From positions 1 to 14,541 of the forward strand of contig JBAYMS010000040.1 of assembly GCA_041663425.1 (NCBI GenBank): a DNA stretch of 14,541 bases. The letters run 5' to 3'. This document shows, piece by piece, positions 5,481-13,371 of this stretch (positions within the stretch are counted from its first letter, which is position 1; every line of letters begins with the position of its first letter). Under the pieces are notes generated by a model. That model saw only the letters and a program-made list of their open reading frames with translations. It was not told the DNA's origin and did not search any database. This DNA comes from FEN-1322 sp041663425 (lineage in GTDB: Bacteria; Omnitrophota; Gorgyraeia; 2-01-FULL-45-10). Position numbers and translations under genes: made by a program.

Positions 5481-6764
5481 ATGTATATGCGTAAAAAAGA
5501 CGGCTTCATCCTGGTGTTTGTTCTTGTAATAATAGTGCTGATAATACTCAGCCTTACGGCGTTGTTTTATATTTCGTATAACGATCTCGCCATAGCTACA
5601 AGGGCCTCCAGAGACATGCGCGCTTATTATATAGCGGAAGCAGGTATCGCGAAGCGTTTTATGGATCTGCGCAGCGAGTCTTCTCCTACGATCGGAACCA
5701 TTAACGGAACATTTACTTTTTCAGGGACAGACTCCGGGACGTTCTCAGTCACGACAACACTTGTTTCCTCAGTAACTTATAGGCTGACCTCCGCGGGAAC
5801 ATATAAAGGTGTGTCGCGCACAGTTACTTTCACTATAAGGCAGGTGTCGTTCTCAAGGTATGCATATTTTAGTAATAGCGAAAACCAGCTTTTCTGGCAC
5901 TCTAAGAATCCAATATGGTTTACCAGCGGCGACAGGTTAACAGGGCCATTATTTACCAATGACCAGCTTAATATCCATGGCGACCCTGTATTTGAGGGGC
6001 CGGTCAGTAGTGTGAACTCCTCGATAAATTATTATAGCGGTGGTCCTCCGGATGATAATCCTGAGTTTAAGGATTCTCTTACACTGGGAGCGACAGCTAT
6101 GCAGATGCCGTCGTCTCTGGGTGTATTGACTTCAATCAGGTCTGCTGCGGCATTGTCGACCGGCTTGACGCTTACTCCGGCTTCCAGCCCTTCACATACG
6201 CCGATCATTACGTTCCTGTCAAATGGCACACTCAATTTCGATAATGGTAAGACCGTTACCAATTATACGCTGCCGACCAACGGAGCTATTTACCTTTCAA
6301 GTGGGAGCGTGGAGGTGTCCGGTATAGTTAACGGAAATGTCACTTTGGGCGCGCCAAGCAATATATATGTAACAGACCATATTCTGTATAATGTTGATCC
6401 CAGGGTAGATTCGACATCTACCGATTTACTTGGCCTGGTTGCCCAGAATAATGTATATGTAGACCCATCGGCTCCTGCTGATCTGGAGATAGACGCTTAC
6501 GTTGTTGCGCTGACTGACTCTTTTGAAGTATATGATTATGCGGGAGCCCTTAAAGGCACCCTGTCCTTGTATGGGGGCGTGACTCAGGTAACCCGAGGGG
6601 CTGTCGGCACATTTAATGCAAGTACGGGCGACAGGGTGAGCGGTTATAGTAAAAATTATGTATACGATCCCAGACTTGAACTGATTGCGCCGGTATGTTT
6701 CCCTCCGGCCAAAGATGCTAATAACAGAATAATCTACCTGAAAGTTTCCTGGGCTGAGCAATAA
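5481..6764 (+). CDS. PilX/GspK-like minor pilin with large C-terminal domain
   Basis: A 427-residue protein. The leader MYMRKKDG is followed by FILVFVLVIIVLIILSLTAL and the segment RASRDMRAYYIAEAGIAK, the signature of PilX N-terminal and GspK-like proteins. As in PilX/GspK, the Glu at +5 is missing (Phe here), consistent with a pilus-tip subunit that is not buried in the fibre. The C-terminal 300 residues are rich in Ser, Thr, Gly and Asn with short alternating strands, for example YLSSGSVEVSGIVNGNVTLG and LGLVAQNNVYVDP. This suggests a beta-solenoid or DUF4900-like fold; that name is from memory and not verified. It is far larger than a typical PilX, so the exposed domain may be an adhesin or cargo-binding tip. 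AAGG at 5471-5474 supports ATG 5481; ATG 5487 is a possible alternative. Confidence 0.8.
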   Translation: MYMRKKDGFILVFVLVIIVLIILSLTALFYISYNDLAIATRASRDMRAYYIAEAGIAKRFMDLRSESSPTIGTINGTFTFSGTDSGTFSVTTTLVSSVTYRLTSAGTYKGVSRTVTFTIRQVSFSRYAYFSNSENQLFWHSKNPIWFTSGDRLTGPLFTNDQLNIHGDPVFEGPVSSVNSSINYYSGGPPDDNPEFKDSLTLGATAMQMPSSLGVLTSIRSAAALSTGLTLTPASSPSHTPIITFLSNGTLNFDNGKTVTNYTLPTNGAIYLSSGSVEVSGIVNGNVTLGAPSNIYVTDHILYNVDPRVDSTSTDLLGLVAQNNVYVDPSAPADLEIDAYVVALTDSFEVYDYAGALKGTLSLYGGVTQVTRGAVGTFNASTGDRVSGYSKNYVYDPRLELIAPVCFPPAKDANNRIIYLKVSWAEQ

Positions 6765-6782
6765 AATAGGGGGCACTACGAA

Positions 6783-7232
6783 GTGAATATAAGGAATCTG
6801 GCTATTGTAGCAGCGGTTGTGGTTGTGCTGATATCTCTTGTGGCGTTTGTCTTTTTCCAGACGTTGATGAAAGAAAATGCGCCTGTGCCCGCCGCCATTT
6901 CTGCGGATGCAGTGGTTAAAGAGGATGTTGAAATGTCTTACTCTATTCCAGATAATATTCCGCCTCTTTCGCTAATAGAAGAGAGTATGAAAAAGAATCA
7001 GGAAAAAAGCAAACAGGTAGACCAGGATGTTGCTAAATTGGTAGCGGAGAACGATAAAGTAAGGCAGAGTGTCAGGATAGAAGCTGAGGCTGCCGATCAG
7101 GAGGCCATAGCTGCATCAAAAGAGGTAAAAATAGGAATAACGTCTACTGCCCCAAAAGCGGTTAGGTTTTCTACTGATGAGCAGGTTCAGCAGAAAGTGA
7201 AGACAAAGGCCAAAGGTCTCCTGGCCTTCTAG
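6783..7232 (+). CDS. Single-pass membrane protein with helical C-terminal region, function unknown
   Basis: A 149-residue protein with an N-terminal transmembrane segment at about residues 6-26 (LAIVAAVVVVLISLVAFVFF). A Pro/Ala/Val-rich linker follows, then a charged region at about 65-115 (KKNQEKSKQVDQDVAKL and onward) with heptad-like spacing that could form a coiled coil, and a basic tail. It starts with GTG behind a strong AGGGGG site at 6768-6773. It lies 18 nt after the PilX-like gene and is probably in the same operon. It has no prepilin signal, so it is more likely an inner-membrane assembly factor than a fibre subunit. PilO/PilN-like or PilP-like proteins share this gross architecture, but I cannot assign a family. 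Confidence 0.72.
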   Translation: MNIRNLAIVAAVVVVLISLVAFVFFQTLMKENAPVPAAISADAVVKEDVEMSYSIPDNIPPLSLIEESMKKNQEKSKQVDQDVAKLVAENDKVRQSVRIEAEAADQEAIAASKEVKIGITSTAPKAVRFSTDEQVQQKVKTKAKGLLAF

Positions 7233-7282
7233 CCAGATCCCGCTTTATTTCCAGTAAGTTTCTTCCTGATGTGAGAAAATTT

Positions 7283-8281
7283 ATGAAATCAAATTTAGTT
7301 GAAAGAGCTCTAAAGACCGTGCGGAATTACGCTATGCTTAAACGGGGTGATGTGGTATTGGCGGCGGTTTCCGGCGGGCCCGATTCTATTTTTTTGCTTT
7401 ACCTCCTCATGAAATTAAAAAATAAGCTGGGCTTGAAAGAGATCGTGGTATGCAATCTCGATCATGGCCTGAGAGGAGAAGAATCCAGGGGTGATTCCTG
7501 TTTTGTTAAAAAGTACGCTCTGGAGCATGATCTTAAATTTATACATAAAAAAGTGAATCTTAAAAGCCGCGCCTACGGCGGGCTTTCTACCGAAGAGGCC
7601 GCGAGGGAGGCCAGATATAAATTTTTCAATGAAGCGGCGGCAAAAGCAAATGCCGGAGTTGTGGCCACAGGGCATACGCTCGATGATCAGGCGGAGACGG
7701 TGCTCATGCGTTTTATAAAAGGCGCATCGCTGAAAGGTATTGTCGGTATCTCTCCGGTAAGGAGCGAGGGGGATTTAAAGATTGTGAGGCCCCTGATCGA
7801 GCTGGAAAAAAAAGAGATAGTGGAGTTTCTGGATTCTTCAGGCATTTCTTACAGGATAGACAGGACCAATGCCGAGCCCATATATTTCAGAAACATCGTC
7901 AGGGGCGAGATCATGCCTTTTCTCGAAAAGTATAATCCGCGACTGAAACGCGTCCTGTTCAATCTCGCTGAGCACTTGAGAGAGGACTTTGAATTCATAT
8001 CCGCAGAGAAGACGCGCATCAGCAGGGCGATAGCGCGTAAGTCTGGTTCGGCCGTGGAAATTAATTTACGGGACATTGTGGTTCAGCCGCGCGCTATACA
8101 AAAAGAGGTCCTGAGGGATTCGCTGGAAAAATCCGGAGGAGAAGTGAAGAAGTTATCGTTCAGGCATTGGAAAGAGATGGAGGCGCTGATAAGGGACGGT
8201 AATAAAGGCAACTCTGTGGATCTGCCGGGCCGGATTAGGGCTACGCGTACGAAAAACCTGCTTACCTTCAAGGTAATATAG
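7283..8281 (+). CDS. tilS: tRNA(Ile)-lysidine synthase TilS
   Basis: TilS attaches lysine to C34 of tRNA-Ile2 (CAU), changing its decoding from AUG to AUA and its charging from Met to Ile. The 332-residue product carries the PP-loop SGGPDS at 30-35, NLDHGLRGEES at 58-68, STEEAAREARYKFF at 102-115 and ATGHTLDDQAET at 128-139. The C-terminal region is short and lacks a long tRNA-binding extension. I chose ATG 7283 because a GAG lies 7 nt upstream; an in-frame GTG at 7271 adds four residues and has no ribosome binding site. It begins about 50 nt after the membrane-protein gene and opens the conserved tilS-ftsH-folP run. Its own substrate tRNA is not in the window. Confidence 0.95.
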   Translation: MKSNLVERALKTVRNYAMLKRGDVVLAAVSGGPDSIFLLYLLMKLKNKLGLKEIVVCNLDHGLRGEESRGDSCFVKKYALEHDLKFIHKKVNLKSRAYGGLSTEEAAREARYKFFNEAAAKANAGVVATGHTLDDQAETVLMRFIKGASLKGIVGISPVRSEGDLKIVRPLIELEKKEIVEFLDSSGISYRIDRTNAEPIYFRNIVRGEIMPFLEKYNPRLKRVLFNLAEHLREDFEFISAEKTRISRAIARKSGSAVEINLRDIVVQPRAIQKEVLRDSLEKSGGEVKKLSFRHWKEMEALIRDGNKGNSVDLPGRIRATRTKNLLTFKVI

Positions 8282-8293
8282 GCTTGCTATGTG

Positions 8294-8299
8294 TATAAT
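8294..8299 (+). promoter_or_regulatory. Possible -10 element upstream of ftsH
   Basis: A perfect TATAAT lies in the 64-nt tilS-ftsH gap, about 50 nt before the ftsH ATG, with TG directly before it. No good -35 is found at 16-18 bp, and the region is AT-rich with a second TATAAT at 8320-8325 too close to the gene. It may be a weak internal promoter, for instance a heat-responsive one using another sigma factor, or chance. Confidence 0.25.
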
Positions 8300-8345
8300 A
8301 TTTTGTTAAAATGCGAGAATATAATAACAAAGGAGCAGCTCTGTA

Positions 8346-10229
8346 ATGAATAAAAGAAATAATAATAAAAAGAGATTGTCCGCACCCCAAAAAGGCCTTG
8401 GGAATTTTGTCATATGGATGTTCATGATACTCGGTCTTTTGTATGTCTTCAGCAGTATAAATCAAAATTTTGAGAAGCCCGTCCAGGAACTTACGTATTC
8501 AAGTTTTTTTGGCATGCTTAAGGATAATCCTGTTTCGCAGAAAATTAAAACTGCTATAAAAACCGAAAGCGTCGTCAGGGGCGAGCTTTCCGATGGCTCT
8601 AAGTATGTTGTTAATATCCCGGATAATGATCAGGAGCTTCCTAAGGCGCTAAGGGAGAATGTAAAGAATTTTGATATAAAGCCGCCTAAGACATTGTGGG
8701 CAAATCTTCTGTATTCACTCGGGCCGATGCTGCTATTTATACTTTTCTTATGGCTTTTCGCCTATAAGTCACCCGGAGGCGCGGGCGGCGGTAAAATATG
8801 GGCGTTTGGAAAATCCAGGATCACGCTTGCCTCCGACCAGAACCTGAAAATTACTTTTGCGGATGTTGCGGGTGTTGATGAAGCAAAGGAAGAGCTTAAG
8901 GAAGTAATAGAGTTCTTAAAAGATCCGCGCAAATTTCAGAGGCTGGGCGGAAAGATACCTAAAGGCGTGCTTCTTATGGGGCATCCAGGGACAGGTAAGA
9001 CGTTATTAGCTAAGGCGGTAGCCGGTGAGGCAAATGTGCCGTTCCTGTCAATATCGGGATCCGACTTTGTGGAGATGTTTGTAGGTGTAGGCGCTTCGCG
9101 CGTGCGCGATCTCTTTGAACAGGCAAAGAAATCAGCTAAGACGAGCGGGCGCGGAGCCATTATATTTATTGACGAAATTGATGCAGTCGGCCGCCAGAGA
9201 TTTGCAGGCATAGGCGGCGGTCACGATGAGAGAGAGCAGACGCTTAATGCGCTTCTGGTCGAGATGGACGGATTCAATACTCAGGAAGGTGTTATCCTGA
9301 TTGCTGCGACGAACAGGCCTGATGTGCTCGATCCCGCGCTTTTAAGGCCGGGCAGATTCGACCGTCAGATAGTTATAGATATGCCTGACATTGTCGGCCG
9401 GGAAGCTATCCTGAAAGTCCATGCTAAAAATGTAAAGATCGATCCTGCGGTGAATATGAAGACCATAGCACGTCAGACGCCGGGATTTTCCGGAGCCGAT
9501 CTTGCCAATCTTGTAAACGAGGCCGCGCTTCTTGCTGCCAGAAGAAACAAAGAGACCGTTACGATGAGTGAGCTCCAGGAGGCGATGGAGCGTGTAATGG
9601 CAGGTCCCGAAAGAAAATCCAAGATCATTTCAAAACAGGAGAAGTCGATCGTTTCGTATCATGAATCCGGGCACGCGCTTCTTGCGCTCATCATTCCCGG
9701 AGCCGATCCGCTCCATAAAGTTTCCATACTTCCTCGTGGGATGGCGCTTGGTTATACGATCCGCCTTCCGATAGAGGATAGGTATATAGTATCGAAGACT
9801 GACCTTCTTGGCAGGATAGCCGGTCTTCTCGGCGGACGCGCAAGTGAAGAGATAATTTTTCATGAAGTATCGACGGGTGCGCAGAATGATCTCGAGGTTG
9901 CGACAGCCCTTGCGCGTAAAATGGTGACCAGGTTCGGAATGAGCGAGAAACTGGGACATCTCACTTTCGGACATAAAGAAGAGCAGGTGTTCCTGGGCCG
10001 GGATATGATGGAGCAGCGTAATTACAGTGACCAGACGGCGCTTATTATCGACCAGGAGATACGTAAAATAGTCGATGAGTGCTACGAGCGCGCAAAGAGT
10101 GAACTTATCAAACATCAGGACAAGCTTAAACTTCTCGCAGAACGTCTGCTCGAGAAAGAGATAATGGAAATAGAAGAGATAAGGGCTCTTACAGGTTTTA
10201 ATGTCGAAACTCAGAAAGAACTTCAGTAA
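8346..10229 (+). CDS. ftsH: ATP-dependent zinc metalloprotease FtsH
   Basis: A membrane-anchored AAA+ protease that extracts and degrades misfolded or short-lived membrane and cytosolic proteins as a hexamer. The 627-residue product is complete. TM1 is at about 19-38, a periplasmic domain follows, and TM2 is at about 119-140. Walker A is at 212-219, Walker B IIFIDEID at 272-279 and the pore loop MFVGVGA at 244-250. The arginine-finger region RPGRFDRQ is at 334-341, the zinc site HESGH at 439-443 and the third metal ligand D515 in STGAQNDLEVAT. Walker A reads GHPGTGKT, with His213 in place of the usual Pro of GPPGTGKT. AGGAG at 8331-8335 serves the start. The 3' end overlaps folP by 29 nt. Confidence 0.98.
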   Translation: MNKRNNNKKRLSAPQKGLGNFVIWMFMILGLLYVFSSINQNFEKPVQELTYSSFFGMLKDNPVSQKIKTAIKTESVVRGELSDGSKYVVNIPDNDQELPKALRENVKNFDIKPPKTLWANLLYSLGPMLLFILFLWLFAYKSPGGAGGGKIWAFGKSRITLASDQNLKITFADVAGVDEAKEELKEVIEFLKDPRKFQRLGGKIPKGVLLMGHPGTGKTLLAKAVAGEANVPFLSISGSDFVEMFVGVGASRVRDLFEQAKKSAKTSGRGAIIFIDEIDAVGRQRFAGIGGGHDEREQTLNALLVEMDGFNTQEGVILIAATNRPDVLDPALLRPGRFDRQIVIDMPDIVGREAILKVHAKNVKIDPAVNMKTIARQTPGFSGADLANLVNEAALLAARRNKETVTMSELQEAMERVMAGPERKSKIISKQEKSIVSYHESGHALLALIIPGADPLHKVSILPRGMALGYTIRLPIEDRYIVSKTDLLGRIAGLLGGRASEEIIFHEVSTGAQNDLEVATALARKMVTRFGMSEKLGHLTFGHKEEQVFLGRDMMEQRNYSDQTALIIDQEIRKIVDECYERAKSELIKHQDKLKLLAERLLEKEIMEIEEIRALTGFNVETQKELQ

Positions 10230-11034
10230 AAATATTTGCATAATGGGGGTTCTCAATATAACCCCTGATTCGTTTTCTGACGGCGGGAAATATTTAAACA
10301 AGTCGAAAGCCGTTGAGCGGGCCGCTTGTATGGTTCGTGAAGGGGCGGGCATCATAGATGTAGGCGGCGAGTCTACCCGGCCGGGTGCACATGATGTTGA
10401 CGTCAAAGAAGAAATCTCCCGCATCGTTCCTGTTATTAAGGCAATAGCTGATAAATTTTCCGTACCAGTTTCGGTAGATACGCGTAAATCGGAAGTTGCC
10501 GAAGCTGCCCTAAAAGCAGGCGCATCGATAATCAATGACGTCTCCGGCCTTAAATACGACCCAAAAATGGCCAGGGTTGCGGCTAAATACGGTGCTTCAG
10601 TTATACTGATGCATATGAAAGGTGTGCCGCGAAACATGCAGCGCTCGCCGTATTACAAAGATCTTATTTCAGAGGTAATAGCAGGGTTGCGGGAATCAGT
10701 AGACATCGCTAAAAGAGCTGGAATCACGAATAATAAAATAATTGTTGATCCTGGTATAGGTTTTGGTAAGACGGTAGGGCATAATCTGGAAATCCTCAAC
10801 AGGCTTAGTGAATTTAATAAATTGGGTTATCCGATATGTGTCGGAGTTTCGCGGAAATCTTTTATTGGTAAGATCCTCGGCGCTGATAAGGCTGCGGACA
10901 GGCTTTCAGGCACTATAGCGGCCTCAGTCGTAGCGATCGTAAGAGGGGCGTCGATATTGCGCGTGCATGATATCAAAGAAATGGCAGATGCTGCTAAGAT
11001 AACTGAAAGCATTCTCAATCTGGGAGCGGTGTAG
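10201..11034 (+). CDS. folP: Dihydropteroate synthase
   Basis: FolP condenses p-aminobenzoate with hydroxymethyl-dihydropterin diphosphate to give 7,8-dihydropteroate in folate synthesis; it is the sulfonamide target. The 277-residue TIM barrel shows all signature segments: GVLNITPDSFSDGG at 16-29, DVGGESTRPG at 53-62, SVDTRK at 91-96, INDVSG at 111-116, MHMKG at 137-141, DPGIGFGK at 183-190, GVSRKSF at 215-221 and RVHD at 254-257. The ATG lies 29 nt inside ftsH with AGG just upstream, which suggests translational coupling. cdaA starts 2 nt after its stop. Confidence 0.97.
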   Translation: MSKLRKNFSKNICIMGVLNITPDSFSDGGKYLNKSKAVERAACMVREGAGIIDVGGESTRPGAHDVDVKEEISRIVPVIKAIADKFSVPVSVDTRKSEVAEAALKAGASIINDVSGLKYDPKMARVAAKYGASVILMHMKGVPRNMQRSPYYKDLISEVIAGLRESVDIAKRAGITNNKIIVDPGIGFGKTVGHNLEILNRLSEFNKLGYPICVGVSRKSFIGKILGADKAADRLSGTIAASVVAIVRGASILRVHDIKEMADAAKITESILNLGAV

Positions 11035-11036
11035 TT

Positions 11037-11816
11037 ATGGATACGATATATTACTGGAAGATGGCGCTGGAAATAGCTATCCTCTGGTATGTAATGTATA
11101 TGATCCTTTTGTTCGTAAAAGGAACGCGCTCGGAACAGCTCTTAAAAGGCCTTCTTATCATAGCGATCATTTTTATCGGCACACAGCAGCTCGGCCTTGA
11201 AGCCATAAACTGGGCGCTGACCAGATTGTTCCCGATATCGGTAATCGCACTTCTGATCATATTTCAGCCCGAGCTTAGACGTGCCCTGGCGCAGTTAGGC
11301 CAGTTCGGAAAACACGAAGAGAATATTGAAGCGATAGATGAGATAGCGAAGGCTGCTATCAGTTTTTCCAAAAAACGGATAGGTGCGCTTATAGTGATCG
11401 AGCGCGAGACGGGGCTTAAGAGCTATATCGAGACGGGAACTGTTGTTGATGCGGAGGTGACCTCTTTTCTGCTTTCCTCGATATTCCTTCCGCAGTCGCC
11501 GCTGCATGACGGCGCTGTGATTATAGAGAGCGGAAGGCTCGTCGCTGCGGCATGCGTGCTGCCGCTTCCTCAGGACGAGAAGGACCTGCCCAAGTATATG
11601 GGGATGCGCCACAGGGCTGCCCTTGGTATAAGTGAAGAGACGGACGCTGTGTGCGTGGTGGTTAGTGAAGAGACCGGTAATATCTCTGTAGCAAGCGATG
11701 GAAAATTGAAGTATGGGCTGGACGAAGATAATCTCAATAAGATATTGAAGGGGATGTTCGACCGTTCGTCAAGGAAGCGTTCACGTATTAAGGCTAAAAA
11801 CCTTAGTGCTCATTAA
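11037..11816 (+). CDS. cdaA: Diadenylate cyclase CdaA
   Basis: CdaA makes cyclic di-AMP from two ATP at the inner face of the membrane; the nucleotide controls potassium and osmolyte transport and cell-wall homeostasis. The 259-residue protein has three transmembrane helices at about 9-28, 36-50 and 62-77, then a short linker and the DAC domain. The DAC active-site motifs are DGA at 158-160, GMRHRAA at 189-195 and SEE at 210-212. The topology and the adjoining YbbR gene identify the CdaA class rather than DisA or CdaS. It starts 2 nt after folP, and the following YbbR gene starts 9 nt after its stop. Confidence 0.96.
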   Translation: MDTIYYWKMALEIAILWYVMYMILLFVKGTRSEQLLKGLLIIAIIFIGTQQLGLEAINWALTRLFPISVIALLIIFQPELRRALAQLGQFGKHEENIEAIDEIAKAAISFSKKRIGALIVIERETGLKSYIETGTVVDAEVTSFLLSSIFLPQSPLHDGAVIIESGRLVAAACVLPLPQDEKDLPKYMGMRHRAALGISEETDAVCVVVSEETGNISVASDGKLKYGLDEDNLNKILKGMFDRSSRKRSRIKAKNLSAH

Positions 11817-11825
11817 GGATGATCG

Positions 11826-12269
11826 ATGCTGGAATTTATAAGAAAATTTTTCACTAAACATATCGGCTTAAAATTTACTGCTCTCATATTAGCTCTGGCG
11901 TTATGGTTTTATATTGTAAGTGAACTTAAAAAAGGCAGCGAGGAAGAGAGGCAGTTTTTAAGCAGAATGCTGCCCGATCAGGGCGTGGTGGCGAAAAAGC
12001 TATCGATAGTGCCGATACTAATCGGGAAGCCCAGGTCAGGTTTTAGTGTTGATGTTAAGAAAGCGGTTGTTGTTCCGGAATATTGTATAGTTGTCGGCAC
12101 AAAAGATATGCTTGGAAAAACACGTTTTATTTACACAATGCCCATAGATATCAACGGAGCCTCAAAGTCTTTCACAAAATCTGTCGCGCTTAATCCGGTA
12201 GCTCCCGGCGTTTATAGCGAAGAGACGCTTGTTGAAGTTACCGTTCCGGTCGAAAAAATAAACCCTTAA
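11826..12269 (+). CDS. YbbR-domain protein, CdaR-like regulator of CdaA
   Basis: A 147-residue protein with an N-terminal transmembrane helix at about 14-31 (GLKFTALILALALWFYIV) preceded by the family's basic KHIGLK-type segment. A single extracytoplasmic YbbR-like beta domain follows (IPILIGKPRSGFSVDVKKAVVVPEYCIVVG, then a TMPIDINGASKSF strand pair). Firmicute CdaR has several YbbR repeats and modulates CdaA; this one has only one. AAGGA at 11815-11819 serves the start. The gene usually next in such clusters, glmM, is absent here, and pdxJ follows after 5 nt. The family is clear; the regulatory role on CdaA is inferred from adjacency. Confidence 0.85.
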   Translation: MLEFIRKFFTKHIGLKFTALILALALWFYIVSELKKGSEEERQFLSRMLPDQGVVAKKLSIVPILIGKPRSGFSVDVKKAVVVPEYCIVVGTKDMLGKTRFIYTMPIDINGASKSFTKSVALNPVAPGVYSEETLVEVTVPVEKINP

Positions 12270-12274
12270 AAAAT

Positions 12275-12988
12275 ATGGTAAAACTTGGTGTAAATATAGA
12301 TCATGTTGCTACGATAAGAGAGGCCCGCAAAACATATATGCCGGACCCTGTTGAGGCAGCCCGGCTTTGTGAAAAAGCAGGATGCGACTCGATAGTCTGC
12401 CATTTGCGCGAGGACCGCAGGCATATTAAAGATGCCGACGTTAAGGCGCTTCGCCGTTCAGTGAAGACAAAGCTGAATCTCGAGATGTCGATCGTGCCGG
12501 AGATCGTAGATATTGCGTGTAAGATAAAGCCTGATCAGGCCACTCTCGTCCCGGAACGAAGACAGGAAGTCACTACGGAGGGCGGGCTTGATGTAAAAAA
12601 CAATCTGCGTCAGGTGGCTGCTGTAGTGTGGCGCCTCAGGGCGAGCGGTATCGCCGTCAGTCTTTTCATAGATCCGTCTATCGATCAGATAAATGCGTCC
12701 TTCAGGTCCGGCGCTACTATCATAGAATTGCATACCGGTGAATACGCAAACGCCAGGACGAAAGCTGCTGCGAAGAAAGAGCTTGCGGTGCTGAAAAGAG
12801 CGGTTGAACATGCTTTATCGCTCGGCCTTGAAGTTAACGCAGGTCACGGGCTTCATTACGAAAATGTGAAAGATGTAGCCAGGATAAAAGGAATGAATGA
12901 ATTGAATATCGGCCACTCAATAATTTCCCGGTCAGTCTTCGTGGGAATAGGGAAAGCTGTTGAAGAGATGCTGGAGATCATCAGATGA
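12275..12988 (+). CDS. pdxJ: Pyridoxine 5'-phosphate synthase PdxJ
   Basis: PdxJ joins 1-deoxyxylulose 5-phosphate with 3-amino-2-oxopropyl phosphate to form pyridoxine 5'-phosphate, the last step of the DXP-dependent vitamin B6 route. The 237-residue TIM barrel shows NIDHVATIREAR at 7-18, HLREDRRHI at 43-51, NLEMS at 68-72, VPERR at 92-96, TEGG at 101-104, ELHTG at 151-155, NAGHGL at 188-193 and NIGHSII at 211-217. H43, E70 and H191 align with the catalytic His, Glu and His known from E. coli. No Shine-Dalgarno is visible before the ATG, only an A-rich stretch after the YbbR stop, so translation may rely on coupling. It overlaps acpS by 4 nt. Confidence 0.97.
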   Translation: MVKLGVNIDHVATIREARKTYMPDPVEAARLCEKAGCDSIVCHLREDRRHIKDADVKALRRSVKTKLNLEMSIVPEIVDIACKIKPDQATLVPERRQEVTTEGGLDVKNNLRQVAAVVWRLRASGIAVSLFIDPSIDQINASFRSGATIIELHTGEYANARTKAAAKKELAVLKRAVEHALSLGLEVNAGHGLHYENVKDVARIKGMNELNIGHSIISRSVFVGIGKAVEEMLEIIR

Positions 12989-13371
12989 TATTCGGCGCCG
13001 GTGTGGATATAGTAGAAGTGTTCAGGATGCGTGACGCTATAGATAAGTGGGGCGACAACTTTCTTAAAAAAGTATTCACGGATAAAGAGATAGAATATTC
13101 CAGTTCTAAACGATTTGCCTGTCAGCATTTTGCGGCGCGTTTTGCGGCTAAAGAAGCTGTCATTAAAGCCTTCGGCGAGCCTAGGAAATTCCCGATCAGA
13201 TGGACTGAAGTTGAAGTTCTCAATGACGGGGAAGGGAAGCCGATGATAAAATTTTACCGCGATGCCCAGAAGCTTAAAGAGATTAAAAAAATTGATAAGG
13301 TAATACTTAGCATGTCGCATTCTAAGAATTACGCTGTGGCAAACGTGATACTCTTAAACGGTGCCGAATGA
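12985..13371 (+). CDS. acpS: Holo-[acyl-carrier-protein] synthase
   Basis: AcpS transfers 4'-phosphopantetheine from CoA to a serine of apo-ACP, activating it for fatty acid synthesis. The 128-residue protein has the magnesium-binding GVDIVE at 6-11, RFAAKEAVIKAFG at 52-64 with the second acidic ligand, and SMSHSKNYAVA at 109-119. This is the usual trimeric AcpS-type length. It is joined to pdxJ and nnrD by 4-nt ATGA overlaps on both sides, so the three are almost certainly translated from one message. A GGAG about 10 nt before the ATG lies inside pdxJ. pdxJ-acpS-nnrD is a common bacterial order. Confidence 0.96.
   Translation: MIFGAGVDIVEVFRMRDAIDKWGDNFLKKVFTDKEIEYSSSKRFACQHFAARFAAKEAVIKAFGEPRKFPIRWTEVEVLNDGEGKPMIKFYRDAQKLKEIKKIDKVILSMSHSKNYAVANVILLNGAE

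Noticed and set aside
7221..7252. Intrinsic terminator between the membrane-protein gene and tilS
   Set aside because: The stem CTGGC/GCCAG is only 5 bp and overlaps the stop codon; the following T-rich part is interrupted, so it is not convincing.
9630..10637. 335-codon open frame on the - strand opposite ftsH and folP
   Set aside because: It lies wholly antisense to two strongly conserved genes, has no ribosome binding site I can see, and its translation has no recognisable domain. It is a composition shadow.
12856..13320. 154-codon open frame on the - strand opposite pdxJ and acpS
   Set aside because: Antisense to conserved genes with catalytic motifs; no supporting signals.
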